Shown here piece by piece: positions 30,644 through 39,257 of a stretch of 64,000 bases of DNA (its first letter is position 1; each line of letters begins with the position of its first letter). The translations under genes were made by a program, and so were the position numbers. Source of the DNA: Lysobacterales bacterium. GTDB lineage: Bacteria > Pseudomonadota > Gammaproteobacteria > Xanthomonadales > Marinicellaceae. The notes beneath the pieces were generated by a model, which had not been told where the DNA came from, did no database searches, and worked only from the letters and a program-made list of their open reading frames with translations. The stretch is taken from the NCBI GenBank assembly GCA_026982315.1, contig JALSHI010000027.1:1-64000 (forward strand), in the 5' to 3' direction.

Positions 30644-30957
30644 GAAGAAAATCCTGGTGATAAAAGACCGCTGGGATTATAGGGGGCGCTCTCGACCCAG
30701 TCAAACCAGAGGCTGATAGCGCGACACAGGGCGGAAGGTTTTTCTGCTGATGCATGCCGGATATGGGTTGGCGGTTTTTTGTCTTGATGGCAAAGCCGGA
30801 TGCAGTTATGCTTTCTGGCGCATTTGTGAAAAACTGTGGAGTATAGCTGGCGCGGGGTTCTGTTTTTGTAAGAGCGCTGAGGCGGGAATGCTTGCTCCAT
30901 AGTTTTTCACTTTTTGGCACCACACCACACTGAAACAAGGCAACAAGGGAGAAAATC
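30644..30957. other. Divergent intergenic region between nupC and the TonB receptor
   Basis: This 314-base region holds the nupC promoter described separately and the ribosome binding site GGGAG at about 30947 for the receptor. I see no tRNA, small RNA or convincing plus-strand -35/-10 pair. Open frames here are short and not family-like. Confidence 0.6.
30676..30704 (-). promoter_or_regulatory. Sigma-70 promoter of nupC
   Basis: On the minus strand TTGACT (30704-30699) is followed after exactly 17 bases by a perfect TATAAT (30681-30676). Transcription would begin near 30669, giving a short leader of about 26 bases before the nupC ATG. Confidence 0.75.
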
Positions 30958-33900
30958 ATGAAACCACGACAGAAACGTTTAAGCCTGTTGATTTCTGCCG
31001 TATTGGGAACGGCCCTGGCCGGCTGGCCACTGGCCTCCATGGCGCAAAAGCAGGAAGACAGTACTGAAAACTCGGTCAATCTGGACAAGGTGCAGGTCAC
31101 CGGATCGCGCATCAAGCAGGCCGGCATTGAAGGCATTCAGCCACTGCAGGTACTGGATCGTGAAGACATTGAGCGCACAGGATTGACCTCGGTGGGCGAT
31201 ATTCTGCAGCAACTGACCTTGTCCGGTTCGGCTATCAATACCCGCTTTAACAGCTCTGGCAATTTTGGTTTTCCTCCCAATGGTGGTGGCATCGGCGCTG
31301 GCGCTACACGGGTGGATATGCGCCATTTGGGTTCCGGCCGCGTGCTGGTGCTGGTGGACGGCTTGCGCTGGGTTCCCGGCAGTTCGGGCAGTGGCGTTAG
31401 CAATGCGGTAGACATGAATACAATACCCGTGGGGATTATTGAGCGGATTGAAATCCTGAAAGACGGAGCTTCTGCCATTTATGGTGCTGATGCCATTGCC
31501 GGTGTCATTAACATCATCACTAAGAAGGACTTTACCGGTGGTGAGGGCATGGTCTATGGCGGCATGTTCGATGCGGGAGATGGCGAGACCGGGCAGGTGG
31601 ATCTGACGTTTGGCCAGTCCAGCGACCGCATGAACGTGGTTTTGAATATCGGTTACACCAATCAGGAGCCTGTGAGTGCGGCGGATCGAAAATTATCCGC
31701 TTTTCCCAAGCCTTACACCGGTGTTACTCGGGGTTCCTCGGGAACGCCCCAAGGCCGTTTTTTGTTTAATACGCCTGGTGGTACAACGGTCAACTGCACC
31801 ATCAATAATGGGGTGACAGGCATTCCGTCTTTTGACCCGAATAATCCGTGTTCCGGTGATGACTTTCATCCGTTCACGAATGATGATCGCTTCAATTATG
31901 CCAGCTACAACCTGTATGTGACTCCGTCGGAGCGCATGAACATTTATGGAGCGGTCACCATGCAACTGACAGACAAGCTGAGCTGGCATACCAAAGTCCT
32001 GTATAACAATCGCCAGTCCACCAATCAGGCAGCGCCTGAGCCGATTTTTATCGGGCCGTTTGCCGAGGCCGGGCAAATTGCCGACAACATTATCGTTTCC
32101 GCCAATAATCCCTACAATCCCTTTGGACAGGATTTATTCACAGACGGGTTTGGTTTTATCGGTCGGCGGCCATTGGAGGCTGGCCCACGGGTTTTTAATC
32201 AGGATGTGGATACCATTTATGCGGCCAGCCAGCTCCAGGGCGCATTTGATGGCATGAATCACACCTGGTACTGGGAACTGGCTGGCGCCTATGGTCGTAA
32301 CCGGGCGGACCAGTTAAAAGATGGCGCTTTGAATATCCGCCATATCGCTGATGCCTTAGGCGACCCGGATGCCTGTGCAGCCTTGCCCGGCTGTGTTCCC
32401 TTGAATCTGTTTGGCGGTCAGGGTGACGGCAGTGGCACCATCACCCAGGAAATGCTGGACTATATTTCTTTTGTCCAGCATGACACCAGTCAGCAAGAGT
32501 TGACCACGTTCAATGCCAATATCAGCAGCGACTTGTTTGAATTGCCCGCCGGCCCGCTGGGGTTTGCCGCCGGCTATGAATACCGCAAGCACCGGGGCTT
32601 TTTCCAGCCCGATGCGGTGGTGGTGGCCGGAGAGTCCAATGGTGTTCCGGCCAGCCCCACCAAGGGCGAATATGATGTCAATGCTTTTTACGCGGAAGCC
32701 GTGCTCCCCATCCTGGCCGATCAGCCCGGTGCCGATTTGCTGGATGTGTCTCTGGCGGTTCGCTCTGAGGATTACAGCACTTCAGGCTCGGCCACCACCG
32801 GCAAATTTGGTGTTCGTTACATGCCGAATGAAGAGCTGCTGATCCGAGCCACTTATGCCGAGGGTCTGAGAGCGCCCAGTATTGGCGAATTGTTTGGGAA
32901 TCAGGCCCGTTTTGATGCGGTGCTGGATGACCCTTGCAATTCCATTGATACCGATAATGACGGTGTGCCGGATACCACGCCGGATTTGCCGGGATGTGCC
33001 GGAGTTCCTGACGGCTATCAACAAACCAACCCGCAAATTCCGCTGGTGACAGGGGGCAACCCCAACTTGCAGCCGGAGGAGTCCACCAGCTATACCGCCG
33101 GTGTGGTATATAGCCCCAACTGGGCGGAAAACCTGAGCTGGGCGCCCCGGCTGGATTTTGAATGGACTTACTATGACATTTCTCTGGAAAAAGCCATTCA
33201 GGCGGTGGATGCCGCCACCATTCTGGAAACCTGTGCAGTGAATCCGGCAGAGGCGGTGTGTGACTCATTTTCTCGTGACGCCTTTGGCAATATTGAGCGC
33301 TTTGAAAATACGCTCACCAATATTGGCGGAATCGATACTTCTGGCTGGGATCTGAATGTGCACTGGACTTCGCCTGACACCGACTGGGGACAATTCGCCG
33401 TCTCCTGGTATAACTCGGTGGTCAAAGACTATGTGGAAATCAATCCGTCTTCATCCAGCCCCACAGGCTTTGTCGAGCGGCATCTGGAAGGGCTGGAACA
33501 AAGTGATTCCGCTATTCCGCGCTGGAAATCCAATTTGGTCACGACCTGGGGCATTAACCAGTGGAAAGTGACCTGGAGCATGCGATTTGTCAGTCGGGTG
33601 ACGGAGAAATGTAGTGACTTCCTGGATGGCACACCTAACAGCTTGACGCAGCTGGGTTTGTGTTCTGATCCCAATTTTGACGACGAGTCAAAAAGCCTGA
33701 ACTCGCTGGGGGGAACCACTTATCATGACTTGCAGGTGAGTTTGCCGAACTGGCACAAGCTGGAAATTCAACTTGGTGTTAATAACATCTTTGACCGCGA
33801 TCCGCCGGCTTGCTTCAGTTGCTCGCTCAATGGCTATGATCCTTCCACTTATGACCCTGAAGGCCGTTTTCTCTATGGCCGGGTTAAATTCCGTTTTTGA
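30958..33900 (+). CDS. TonB-dependent outer-membrane receptor
   Basis: The 980-residue protein has a signal peptide ending near ASMAQ. A plug domain spans about 40-190 (VQVTGSRIKQ, DREDIERTG, RVLVLVDG, ERIEILKDGASAIYGADAIAGVINIITK). A long 22-strand barrel follows and ends in aromatic FRF. No STN signalling domain is present. Extracellular loops contain cysteine pairs and a calcium-loop-like DTDNDGVPDTTPD at 32947-32985. The family imports large nutrients, and this Asn/Gly-rich type is often linked to peptides or glycans in Xanthomonadales and Alteromonadales. The ligand is unknown. GGGAG precedes the ATG, and a terminator follows. Confidence 0.93.
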   Translation: MKPRQKRLSLLISAVLGTALAGWPLASMAQKQEDSTENSVNLDKVQVTGSRIKQAGIEGIQPLQVLDREDIERTGLTSVGDILQQLTLSGSAINTRFNSSGNFGFPPNGGGIGAGATRVDMRHLGSGRVLVLVDGLRWVPGSSGSGVSNAVDMNTIPVGIIERIEILKDGASAIYGADAIAGVINIITKKDFTGGEGMVYGGMFDAGDGETGQVDLTFGQSSDRMNVVLNIGYTNQEPVSAADRKLSAFPKPYTGVTRGSSGTPQGRFLFNTPGGTTVNCTINNGVTGIPSFDPNNPCSGDDFHPFTNDDRFNYASYNLYVTPSERMNIYGAVTMQLTDKLSWHTKVLYNNRQSTNQAAPEPIFIGPFAEAGQIADNIIVSANNPYNPFGQDLFTDGFGFIGRRPLEAGPRVFNQDVDTIYAASQLQGAFDGMNHTWYWELAGAYGRNRADQLKDGALNIRHIADALGDPDACAALPGCVPLNLFGGQGDGSGTITQEMLDYISFVQHDTSQQELTTFNANISSDLFELPAGPLGFAAGYEYRKHRGFFQPDAVVVAGESNGVPASPTKGEYDVNAFYAEAVLPILADQPGADLLDVSLAVRSEDYSTSGSATTGKFGVRYMPNEELLIRATYAEGLRAPSIGELFGNQARFDAVLDDPCNSIDTDNDGVPDTTPDLPGCAGVPDGYQQTNPQIPLVTGGNPNLQPEESTSYTAGVVYSPNWAENLSWAPRLDFEWTYYDISLEKAIQAVDAATILETCAVNPAEAVCDSFSRDAFGNIERFENTLTNIGGIDTSGWDLNVHWTSPDTDWGQFAVSWYNSVVKDYVEINPSSSSPTGFVERHLEGLEQSDSAIPRWKSNLVTTWGINQWKVTWSMRFVSRVTEKCSDFLDGTPNSLTQLGLCSDPNFDDESKSLNSLGGTTYHDLQVSLPNWHKLEIQLGVNNIFDRDPPACFSCSLNGYDPSTYDPEGRFLYGRVKFRF

Positions 33901-33927
33901 TTTTAAAGTGGATTCGACATAAGTTTG

Positions 33928-33959
33928 AAAAAGGCCCCGTGTTTCAGGGGCTTTTTTTG
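33928..33959 (+). terminator. Terminator of the TonB receptor gene
   Basis: AAAAAGGCCCC pairs with GGGGCTTTTTTT around GTGTTTCA, about 30 bases after the stop. The A and T runs make it potentially bidirectional. Confidence 0.88.
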
Positions 33960-34005
33960 TTCCACTGAGTCGGCATTGTCAGTCATGATGGAGCATAAAG
34001 GCTGT

Positions 34006-34029
34006 AAACAGGGAAAAAGCCTGTTTTTT
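34006..34029 (+). terminator. Second terminator-like hairpin before the cox cluster
   Basis: AAACAGG pairs with CCTGTTT around GAAAAAG and is followed by a T-run (34024-34029). It could reinforce the receptor terminator. It lies upstream of the likely cox promoter, so attenuation of cox transcription is less likely. Confidence 0.55.
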
Positions 34030-34041
34030 GAAAAAAGCCTT

Positions 34042-34069
34042 TTGCTTCCGCTGTGGAGTTGTTTATCAT
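34042..34069 (+). promoter_or_regulatory. Possible promoter of the cox cluster
   Basis: TTGCTT (34042-34047) and TATCAT (34064-34069) are separated by 16 bases. The -10 matches five of six consensus bases, but the -35 is weak. The first gene of the cluster starts at 34094. Confidence 0.35.
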
Positions 34070-34093
34070 ATAAGGTTTTAAGGCGTCTCCATC

Positions 34094-34624
34094 ATGGTAG
34101 AAGTGCAACGGAACGGAGTTATTCAGCATGTACTGATTCACCCTAATCAGTCGCTGACACCGGTTCAGTTCTGGCTGGCTTTTGCGGCCTTGGCTTTTAT
34201 CACTCTGATGTTGGCTGTGCTTCTGGCTTTTCTCGGCTTTTGGCTGGTGGTGCCTGTGGCGCTTTTACACTTGGGAATCGTTTGGTCCGGTTTTTACCTG
34301 GCCTGGAAGCGCAGTGAAAGAATAGAGTTTGTGCGCTTTGAGGAAGGGCGGGTGATTGTAGGTAACTCGCAAGCCGGCCCTCAGGCTGAATTTAACCGCC
34401 ATTGGCTGCGGGTTGTGGAGAGATCCGGTACAACCATGGAGTCTGTGCGTGTTTTTCTGGGGTCGCATGGCCGCCAGCTGGAAATCGGGCGGGATATCAA
34501 TGCTGAAGAACGGCGCGGACTAAAACAGATTCTACAAACTTTTTTGCATGCGGAAACGGCGTCAGAGGCGGAGGTTCCCGCAGCAGATAGCACAACAATA
34601 ACAAACACAATTCGACAAGGGTAA
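34094..34624 (+). CDS. DUF2244 family membrane protein
   Basis: The 176-residue protein has two adjacent hydrophobic segments at about residues 28-80 followed by a soluble domain with ERIEFVRFEEGRVIV and a GSHGRQLEIGRDINAEER stretch. This is the DUF2244 pattern, whose members sit next to cytochrome c oxidase genes in many proteobacteria. The function is unknown. A role in oxidase assembly or stability is inferred only from position. It starts the cox cluster, and coxB begins four bases after its stop. Confidence 0.85.
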   Translation: MVEVQRNGVIQHVLIHPNQSLTPVQFWLAFAALAFITLMLAVLLAFLGFWLVVPVALLHLGIVWSGFYLAWKRSERIEFVRFEEGRVIVGNSQAGPQAEFNRHWLRVVERSGTTMESVRVFLGSHGRQLEIGRDINAEERRGLKQILQTFLHAETASEAEVPAADSTTITNTIRQG

Positions 34625-34628
34625 TACT

Positions 34629-35771
34629 ATGACAACACACCGAATTCGATCGGCCTTTTACTTCCTGATTTTTCTCATGGCGGTATGGCTGCCAGCGGCC
34701 CAGGCGGAGCTGGCATTGAATTTATCTGAGGGCGTGACAGAATTCAGCCGCGATGTTTATCAGTTACACATGATCGTGTTATGGATTTGTGTCGCCATTG
34801 GGGTGGTGGTTTTTGGCGCCATGATTTATTCCATTGCCAAACATCGCAAGTCCAAGGGCAACAAACCGGCTCAGTTCAGTCACAGCACCAAGGCCGAGGT
34901 TATCTGGACGATAATCCCCATTATCATTTTGATCGTGATGGCGTTTCCCGCGACCCGGGTGCTGATCAAAATGGAAGATCCCAAAGACATGGACATGACC
35001 ATCAAGATTACCGGCTATCAATGGAAATGGCGGTATGATTACCTGGATGAAGGCTTTGGATTTTTGAGCACACTGGATCGCAAAAGCAATCTGGCCCGTC
35101 AGCCGGATAGCGGCATTGACCCAGAAACAGTGCCCAATTATTTGCTGGATGTGGATAACCCGCTGGTTGTGCCGGTGAACACCAAAATTCGTTTTCTATT
35201 GACAGCCGACGATGTGATCCATTCCTGGTGGGTGCCAGCATTGGGCTGGAAGCGGGATGCCATCCCCGGTTTTATCAATCAGGCCTGGACGGAAATTCTG
35301 AAGCCGGGGGTTTATCGTGGCCAGTGCGCGGAGTTATGTGGTAAAGACCACGGATTCATGCCAGTGGTGGTCAAGGCGGTGAGCAAGGAAGAATACCGGC
35401 AATGGGTCGCCCAGATGAAAGGTGAGCAGGTTCAGCAGGCAAAAATGGACCAGAAGACCTGGTCAAAAGCGGACTTGATGGCCAAGGGCCAGGAAATTTT
35501 TGAAACCCAGTGCGCCAGTTGCCACCAGAAAAATGGTCAGGGCATGCCGCCGGCTTTTCCGTCGCTGGTGGATAGTGCCACGGTTAAAGGCTCGCTTGAG
35601 GGTTTGATCCATACGGTTAAGTTTGGTCGACCGGGAACGGCCATGAGCGCTTTTGGTAACATTTTGACAGACAGTGATCTGGCGGCTGTTGTGACTTATG
35701 TGCGCAACGCATTCGGGCAGCGGGATGATACCGTTCAGCCACAAGATGTTGCCGCAGTGACACAATCATAA
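34629..35771 (+). CDS. coxB: Cytochrome c oxidase subunit II with fused cytochrome c domain
   Basis: Subunit II accepts electrons from cytochrome c at its CuA centre. The 380-residue protein has a signal peptide, two transmembrane helices (about 35-115), and the periplasmic cupredoxin domain. The CuA ligands are in IHSWWVPALG and GQCAELCGKDHGFM. A C-terminal cytochrome c domain has the heme motif CASCH near residue 300 and the likely Met axial ligand in GTAMSAFG. The fused heme domain identifies a caa3-type oxidase. GGGTAA precedes the ATG at close range. Confidence 0.96.
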   Translation: MTTHRIRSAFYFLIFLMAVWLPAAQAELALNLSEGVTEFSRDVYQLHMIVLWICVAIGVVVFGAMIYSIAKHRKSKGNKPAQFSHSTKAEVIWTIIPIIILIVMAFPATRVLIKMEDPKDMDMTIKITGYQWKWRYDYLDEGFGFLSTLDRKSNLARQPDSGIDPETVPNYLLDVDNPLVVPVNTKIRFLLTADDVIHSWWVPALGWKRDAIPGFINQAWTEILKPGVYRGQCAELCGKDHGFMPVVVKAVSKEEYRQWVAQMKGEQVQQAKMDQKTWSKADLMAKGQEIFETQCASCHQKNGQGMPPAFPSLVDSATVKGSLEGLIHTVKFGRPGTAMSAFGNILTDSDLAAVVTYVRNAFGQRDDTVQPQDVAAVTQS

Positions 35772-35825
35772 AACCATTCGCTCGGAATGTATTTGACGTA
35801 TTGATAAAGGAACGGGAGCATAACC

Positions 35826-37436
35826 ATGAGCCATGCAACAACACATGAACACGACCACCACGACGAAAAACCCAAGGGTTTCGTCAAGCGCTGGTTGTTG
35901 ACAACCAACCATAAAGATATTGGCACGCTGTACCTGATATTTGCCCTGATTATGTTTTTTATCGGGGGCGCCATGGCGCTGATCATCCGTCTGGAGCTAT
36001 TTCAGCCCGGCTTGCAATTTGTGCAACCGGATTTTTTTAATCAGCTGACAACGGTTCATGCCCTGGCCATGATTTTTGGTGCGGTGATGCCGGCTTTTGT
36101 GGGCCTGGCCAACTGGATGATTCCCATGATGATTGGCGCTCCGGATATGGCTTTGCCGCGTATGAACAACTGGAGCTTCTGGATTATGCCATTTGCCTTT
36201 GCGATTCTGCTATCCACCTTCTTTATGGATGGTGGTGCGCCGGCGGCGGGGTGGACCATGTATCCACCGCTGGTTTTGCAAGGCGGCAAAAATGTGGCTT
36301 TCATGGTGTTCGCCATCCATTTGATGGGTATTTCCTCCATTATGGGGGCCATCAATATTATTGCCACGGTTTTGAATATGCGCGCGCCGGGCATGGATTT
36401 TCTGAAAATGCCACTGTTCGTCTGGACCTGGCTGATTACCGCCTTTTTGCTGATTGCTGTCATGCCTGTTTTGGCAGGTGCGGTCACCATGATTCTGACC
36501 GATCATTATTTTGGCACCAGCTTCTTTAACGCCGCCGGTGGTGGTGACCCGGTGCTGTATCAGCATATCTTCTGGTTTTTTGGCCACCCCGAGGTTTATA
36601 TCCTGATTTTGCCGGCCTTTGGCGTGATTTCGGAAATTATTCCCGCTTTTGCCCGTAAGCCTTTGTTTGGCTATACGGCCATGGTGTATGCCACCGCTTC
36701 CATTGCGTTTCTTTCCTTTATTGTGTGGGCGCACCACATGTTTACAGTCGGCATGCCCCTGGGTGGTGAGTTGTTCTTTATGTATGCCACCATGCTGATT
36801 GCCATTCCTACCGGCGTCAAAATCTTTAACTGGGTATCCACTATGTGGCAAGGCGCCATGACTTTTGAAGCGCCCATGCTGTGGGCGATTGCTTTTGTGG
36901 TGCTGTTTACCATTGGTGGTTTTTCCGGAATCATGCTGGCCATTGCTCCGGCAGACTTCCAGTACCACGACACCTACTTTGTGGTCGCGCATTTCCACTA
37001 TGTGCTGGTCACCGGTGCGGTATTCGCCATTATTGCGGCGGTTTACTACTGGCTGCCTAAGTGGACAGGCCACATGTACGATGAAAAGCTGGCCAAATGG
37101 CACTTCTGGTTGTCAGTCATTTCTGTCAATGTGTTGTTTTTTCCGCAGCATTTTCTCGGTTTGGCAGGGATGCCCCGGCGAATCCCGGATTACGCCACCC
37201 AGTTTGTTGAGTTCAATATGATTTCCAGTATTGGCGCTTTTGTGTTTGGCTTCTCACAACTGCTGTTTGTCTACCTGGTGTGGAAAACCGCCAAAGGCGG
37301 CGAAAAAGCCAGCAGCCGTGTATGGAAAGGCGCCAAGGGGCTGGAATGGACTGTGCCATCTCCGGCGCCGCATCACACTTTCCAGGACAACGCACCGGTT
37401 AATGATGCCGACTTGGCTCATGGCAGTGCTCACTAG
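35826..37436 (+). CDS. coxA: Cytochrome c oxidase subunit I
   Basis: Subunit I holds low-spin heme, the heme-CuB oxygen-reduction site and proton channels. The 536-residue protein has 12 hydrophobic helices. Recognisable motifs are the first heme histidine in [12 protein letters not shown], the HPEVY stretch of the His-Tyr crosslink region, and WAHHMFTVG with the CuB histidines. Further in come the K-channel/PTG region [11 protein letters not shown] and HYDTY-like [17 protein letters not shown] with heme ligands. It is 54 bases after coxB. A D-channel Asp-like region lies near the start. Confidence 0.97.
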   Translation: MSHATTHEHDHHDEKPKGFVKRWLLTTNHKDIGTLYLIFALIMFFIGGAMALIIRLELFQPGLQFVQPDFFNQLTTVHALAMIFGAVMPAFVGLANWMIPMMIGAPDMALPRMNNWSFWIMPFAFAILLSTFFMDGGAPAAGWTMYPPLVLQGGKNVAFMVFAIHLMGISSIMGAINIIATVLNMRAPGMDFLKMPLFVWTWLITAFLLIAVMPVLAGAVTMILTDHYFGTSFFNAAGGGDPVLYQHIFWFFGHPEVYILILPAFGVISEIIPAFARKPLFGYTAMVYATASIAFLSFIVWAHHMFTVGMPLGGELFFMYATMLIAIPTGVKIFNWVSTMWQGAMTFEAPMLWAIAFVVLFTIGGFSGIMLAIAPADFQYHDTYFVVAHFHYVLVTGAVFAIIAAVYYWLPKWTGHMYDEKLAKWHFWLSVISVNVLFFPQHFLGLAGMPRRIPDYATQFVEFNMISSIGAFVFGFSQLLFVYLVWKTAKGGEKASSRVWKGAKGLEWTVPSPAPHHTFQDNAPVNDADLAHGSAH

Positions 37437-37451
37437 AGGGTGACCAAAACG

Positions 37452-37565
37452 GTGGATAAAAAGCAGTACAAGGCAGTCCGGCGCACCGCCGCTGGACTGT
37501 TCTTGCTGGCCTTTTTGGTGTTTGCCGGCTTTATTGCGGCTAATGTTGTGGCCAGCTATCGCTAA
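37452..37565 (+). CDS. Small single-helix protein between coxA and ctaG
   Basis: A 37-codon frame from GTG 37452 encodes a basic N terminus (DKKQYKAVRRTAAG) and one hydrophobic helix (LFLLAFLVFAGFIAANVVA). AGAGGG at 37435-37440 lies about 11 bases upstream. An in-frame GTG at 37440 would give 41 residues but lies directly against that site. Small single-helix proteins occur at this position in many proteobacterial cox operons and may help copper delivery or assembly. It is too short for ordinary gene callers. I cannot assign a function. Confidence 0.65.
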   Translation: MDKKQYKAVRRTAAGLFLLAFLVFAGFIAANVVASYR

Positions 37566-37579
37566 ATGCAGGTGTGGTG

Positions 37580-38167
37580 ATGAGTCAGCGTCATGTCGAT
37601 AAAAAAGCCCGAAAGACAATAGGCGTCACCCTGGGTGTGACGGTTTTGATGTTTGGCTTTGCCTTTGCGCTGGTGCCGCTGTATAACGTCTTTTGTGAAA
37701 TCACCGGTATTAACGGGAAAACAGGGCGGGTGTCTGCCAGTGAAGTCAATCAACGAGACTTTGACCCCAACCGGACTGTGGTGGTGCAATTTGATGGCAC
37801 GGTCAACAGTGCGCTACCGTGGCAGTTTCATCCTCGTCAAGTGTCCATGGAAGTGGTGCCTGGTAAACTTTACACCACAGAGTTTTTTGCCAAGAACCTG
37901 GCTGATCGGCCAGTCGTTGGGCAGGCAGTGCCCAGTGTGGCGCCAGGGGAGGCTTCTCTCTACTTTAACAAAACTGAATGTTTTTGTTTTACGGAGCAAA
38001 CGCTGCAACCACATGAAGAAGTGTGGATGCCGGTCACGTTTCGAGTGAGCCCGGATTTGCCGGAAGACGTCCATGTCATGACCTTGTCCTATACCTTTTT
38101 TAATAAAGGTGGGCTGACTCCGGCGCAAGAAAAGGCCGGACAAGGTAGCCATGCAACAGGCAGATAG
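37580..38167 (+). CDS. ctaG: Cytochrome c oxidase assembly protein CtaG/Cox11
   Basis: CtaG is a membrane-anchored copper chaperone that inserts CuB into subunit I. The 195-residue protein has one N-terminal helix (TLGVTVLMFGFAFALVPLYNVFCEITG) and a periplasmic domain with the copper motif KTECFCFTEQTL, where the two cysteines bind Cu(I). VPLYNVFC carries the third conserved cysteine. ATG 37580 was chosen, since an in-frame GTG lies two codons upstream. It starts 14 bases after the small ORF. Confidence 0.94.
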   Translation: MSQRHVDKKARKTIGVTLGVTVLMFGFAFALVPLYNVFCEITGINGKTGRVSASEVNQRDFDPNRTVVVQFDGTVNSALPWQFHPRQVSMEVVPGKLYTTEFFAKNLADRPVVGQAVPSVAPGEASLYFNKTECFCFTEQTLQPHEEVWMPVTFRVSPDLPEDVHVMTLSYTFFNKGGLTPAQEKAGQGSHATGR

Positions 38168-38279
38168 TTAAACAATGCACTGATGTGCAGGCGATCAGCG
38201 ATTCGCGATGTTGTAAACATAAGAGCTTAAGGGGTCCGGTGAATCTCACCGGAAAACACAACAATAACGAGGCAATACA

Positions 38280-39146
38280 ATGTCCCAAGCAACTGAAAGT
38301 ACATATTATGTCCCGCATTTGGCCAAGTGGCCCATTGTGGGGAGTGTGGGTTTGACCTTGGCGGCCGTGGGTGGCGCCCTTTACCTTAATGGTGATACCG
38401 GTCCATGGCTGCTGTATGCCGGACTGGCTGTTATTGTTTATATGATGTTTGGCTGGTTTGGGGAAGTCATCGCCGAAAGTGAAGGCGGCATGTATAACCA
38501 GCGGGTGGACACTTCTTTCCGCATGGGGATGATCTGGTTTATTTTTTCCGAGGTGATGTTTTTTGCCGTATTTTTCGGCGCCCTGTTTTATGCCCGTATG
38601 TTTTCTGTTCCCTGGCTGGGAGGTGAAGGCACCGGCTATGCCACCGGCGCCTTGCTGTGGCAGGGTTACGAAGGTGTCTGGCCCACAAATGGCCCGGCCA
38701 ATCTGGGTGGAGAATTTGAAACCATCCCGGCTTTTGGTTTGCCCTTGATCAACACCTTGATCCTGTTGACATCGGGTTTGACCGTGACTTTGGCGCACCA
38801 TGCCTTGAAAAAAAGTAACCGGCGGGCGCTGGTTGGCTGGTTACTGGCCACGGTGGTATTGGGCTTTACTTTTGTTTATCTGCAAGCCACGGAATATATT
38901 GAGGCGTACCATGAGTTGAATCTGACCCTGGGCAGTGGCATTTATGGCTCCACTTTCTTCATGTTGACCGGGTTTCATGGTCTACACGTGACTTTGGGCG
39001 CTATTATGTTGCTGGTCATCGCCATTCGCGCCATGCGTGGGCACTTTACACCGGAACATCACTTTGCTTTTGAGGCGGTGGCCTGGTATTGGCATTTTGT
39101 GGACGTGGTATGGTTGGCGTTGTTTATCTTTGTCTACATTCTGTAA
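38280..39146 (+). CDS. coxC: Cytochrome c oxidase subunit III
   Basis: Subunit III stabilises the oxidase and protects it from turnover damage. The 288-residue protein has about seven hydrophobic helices. Family stretches include MIWFIFSEVMFFAVFFGALFY, LTSGLTVTLAHHAL, FMLTGFHGLHVTLGA and the C-terminal HFVDVVWLALFIFVYIL. A 112-base gap separates it from ctaG, and a terminator follows 17 bases after its stop. Confidence 0.96.
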   Translation: MSQATESTYYVPHLAKWPIVGSVGLTLAAVGGALYLNGDTGPWLLYAGLAVIVYMMFGWFGEVIAESEGGMYNQRVDTSFRMGMIWFIFSEVMFFAVFFGALFYARMFSVPWLGGEGTGYATGALLWQGYEGVWPTNGPANLGGEFETIPAFGLPLINTLILLTSGLTVTLAHHALKKSNRRALVGWLLATVVLGFTFVYLQATEYIEAYHELNLTLGSGIYGSTFFMLTGFHGLHVTLGAIMLLVIAIRAMRGHFTPEHHFAFEAVAWYWHFVDVVWLALFIFVYIL

Positions 39147-39162
39147 GAACCCCGCCTTGCAT

Positions 39163-39190
39163 AAAGCGCCCCGTTTTCGGGGCGTTTTTT
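39163..39190 (+). terminator. Terminator after coxC
   Basis: CGCCCCG pairs with CGGGGCG around TTTT and is followed by six T. It separates the coxB-coxC operon from the oxygenase genes. Confidence 0.92.
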
Positions 39191-39257
39191 ATGCCTGATG
39201 AATAAATGTCTGTGGCTGGAGTAAAATAGGGGTCAATGTGATCGCCATTAAGAATAC

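Noticed and set aside
36210-37103. 297-codon minus-strand frame opposite coxA
   Set aside because: It is antisense to the oxidase subunit I gene and is His/Gly-rich low-complexity sequence.
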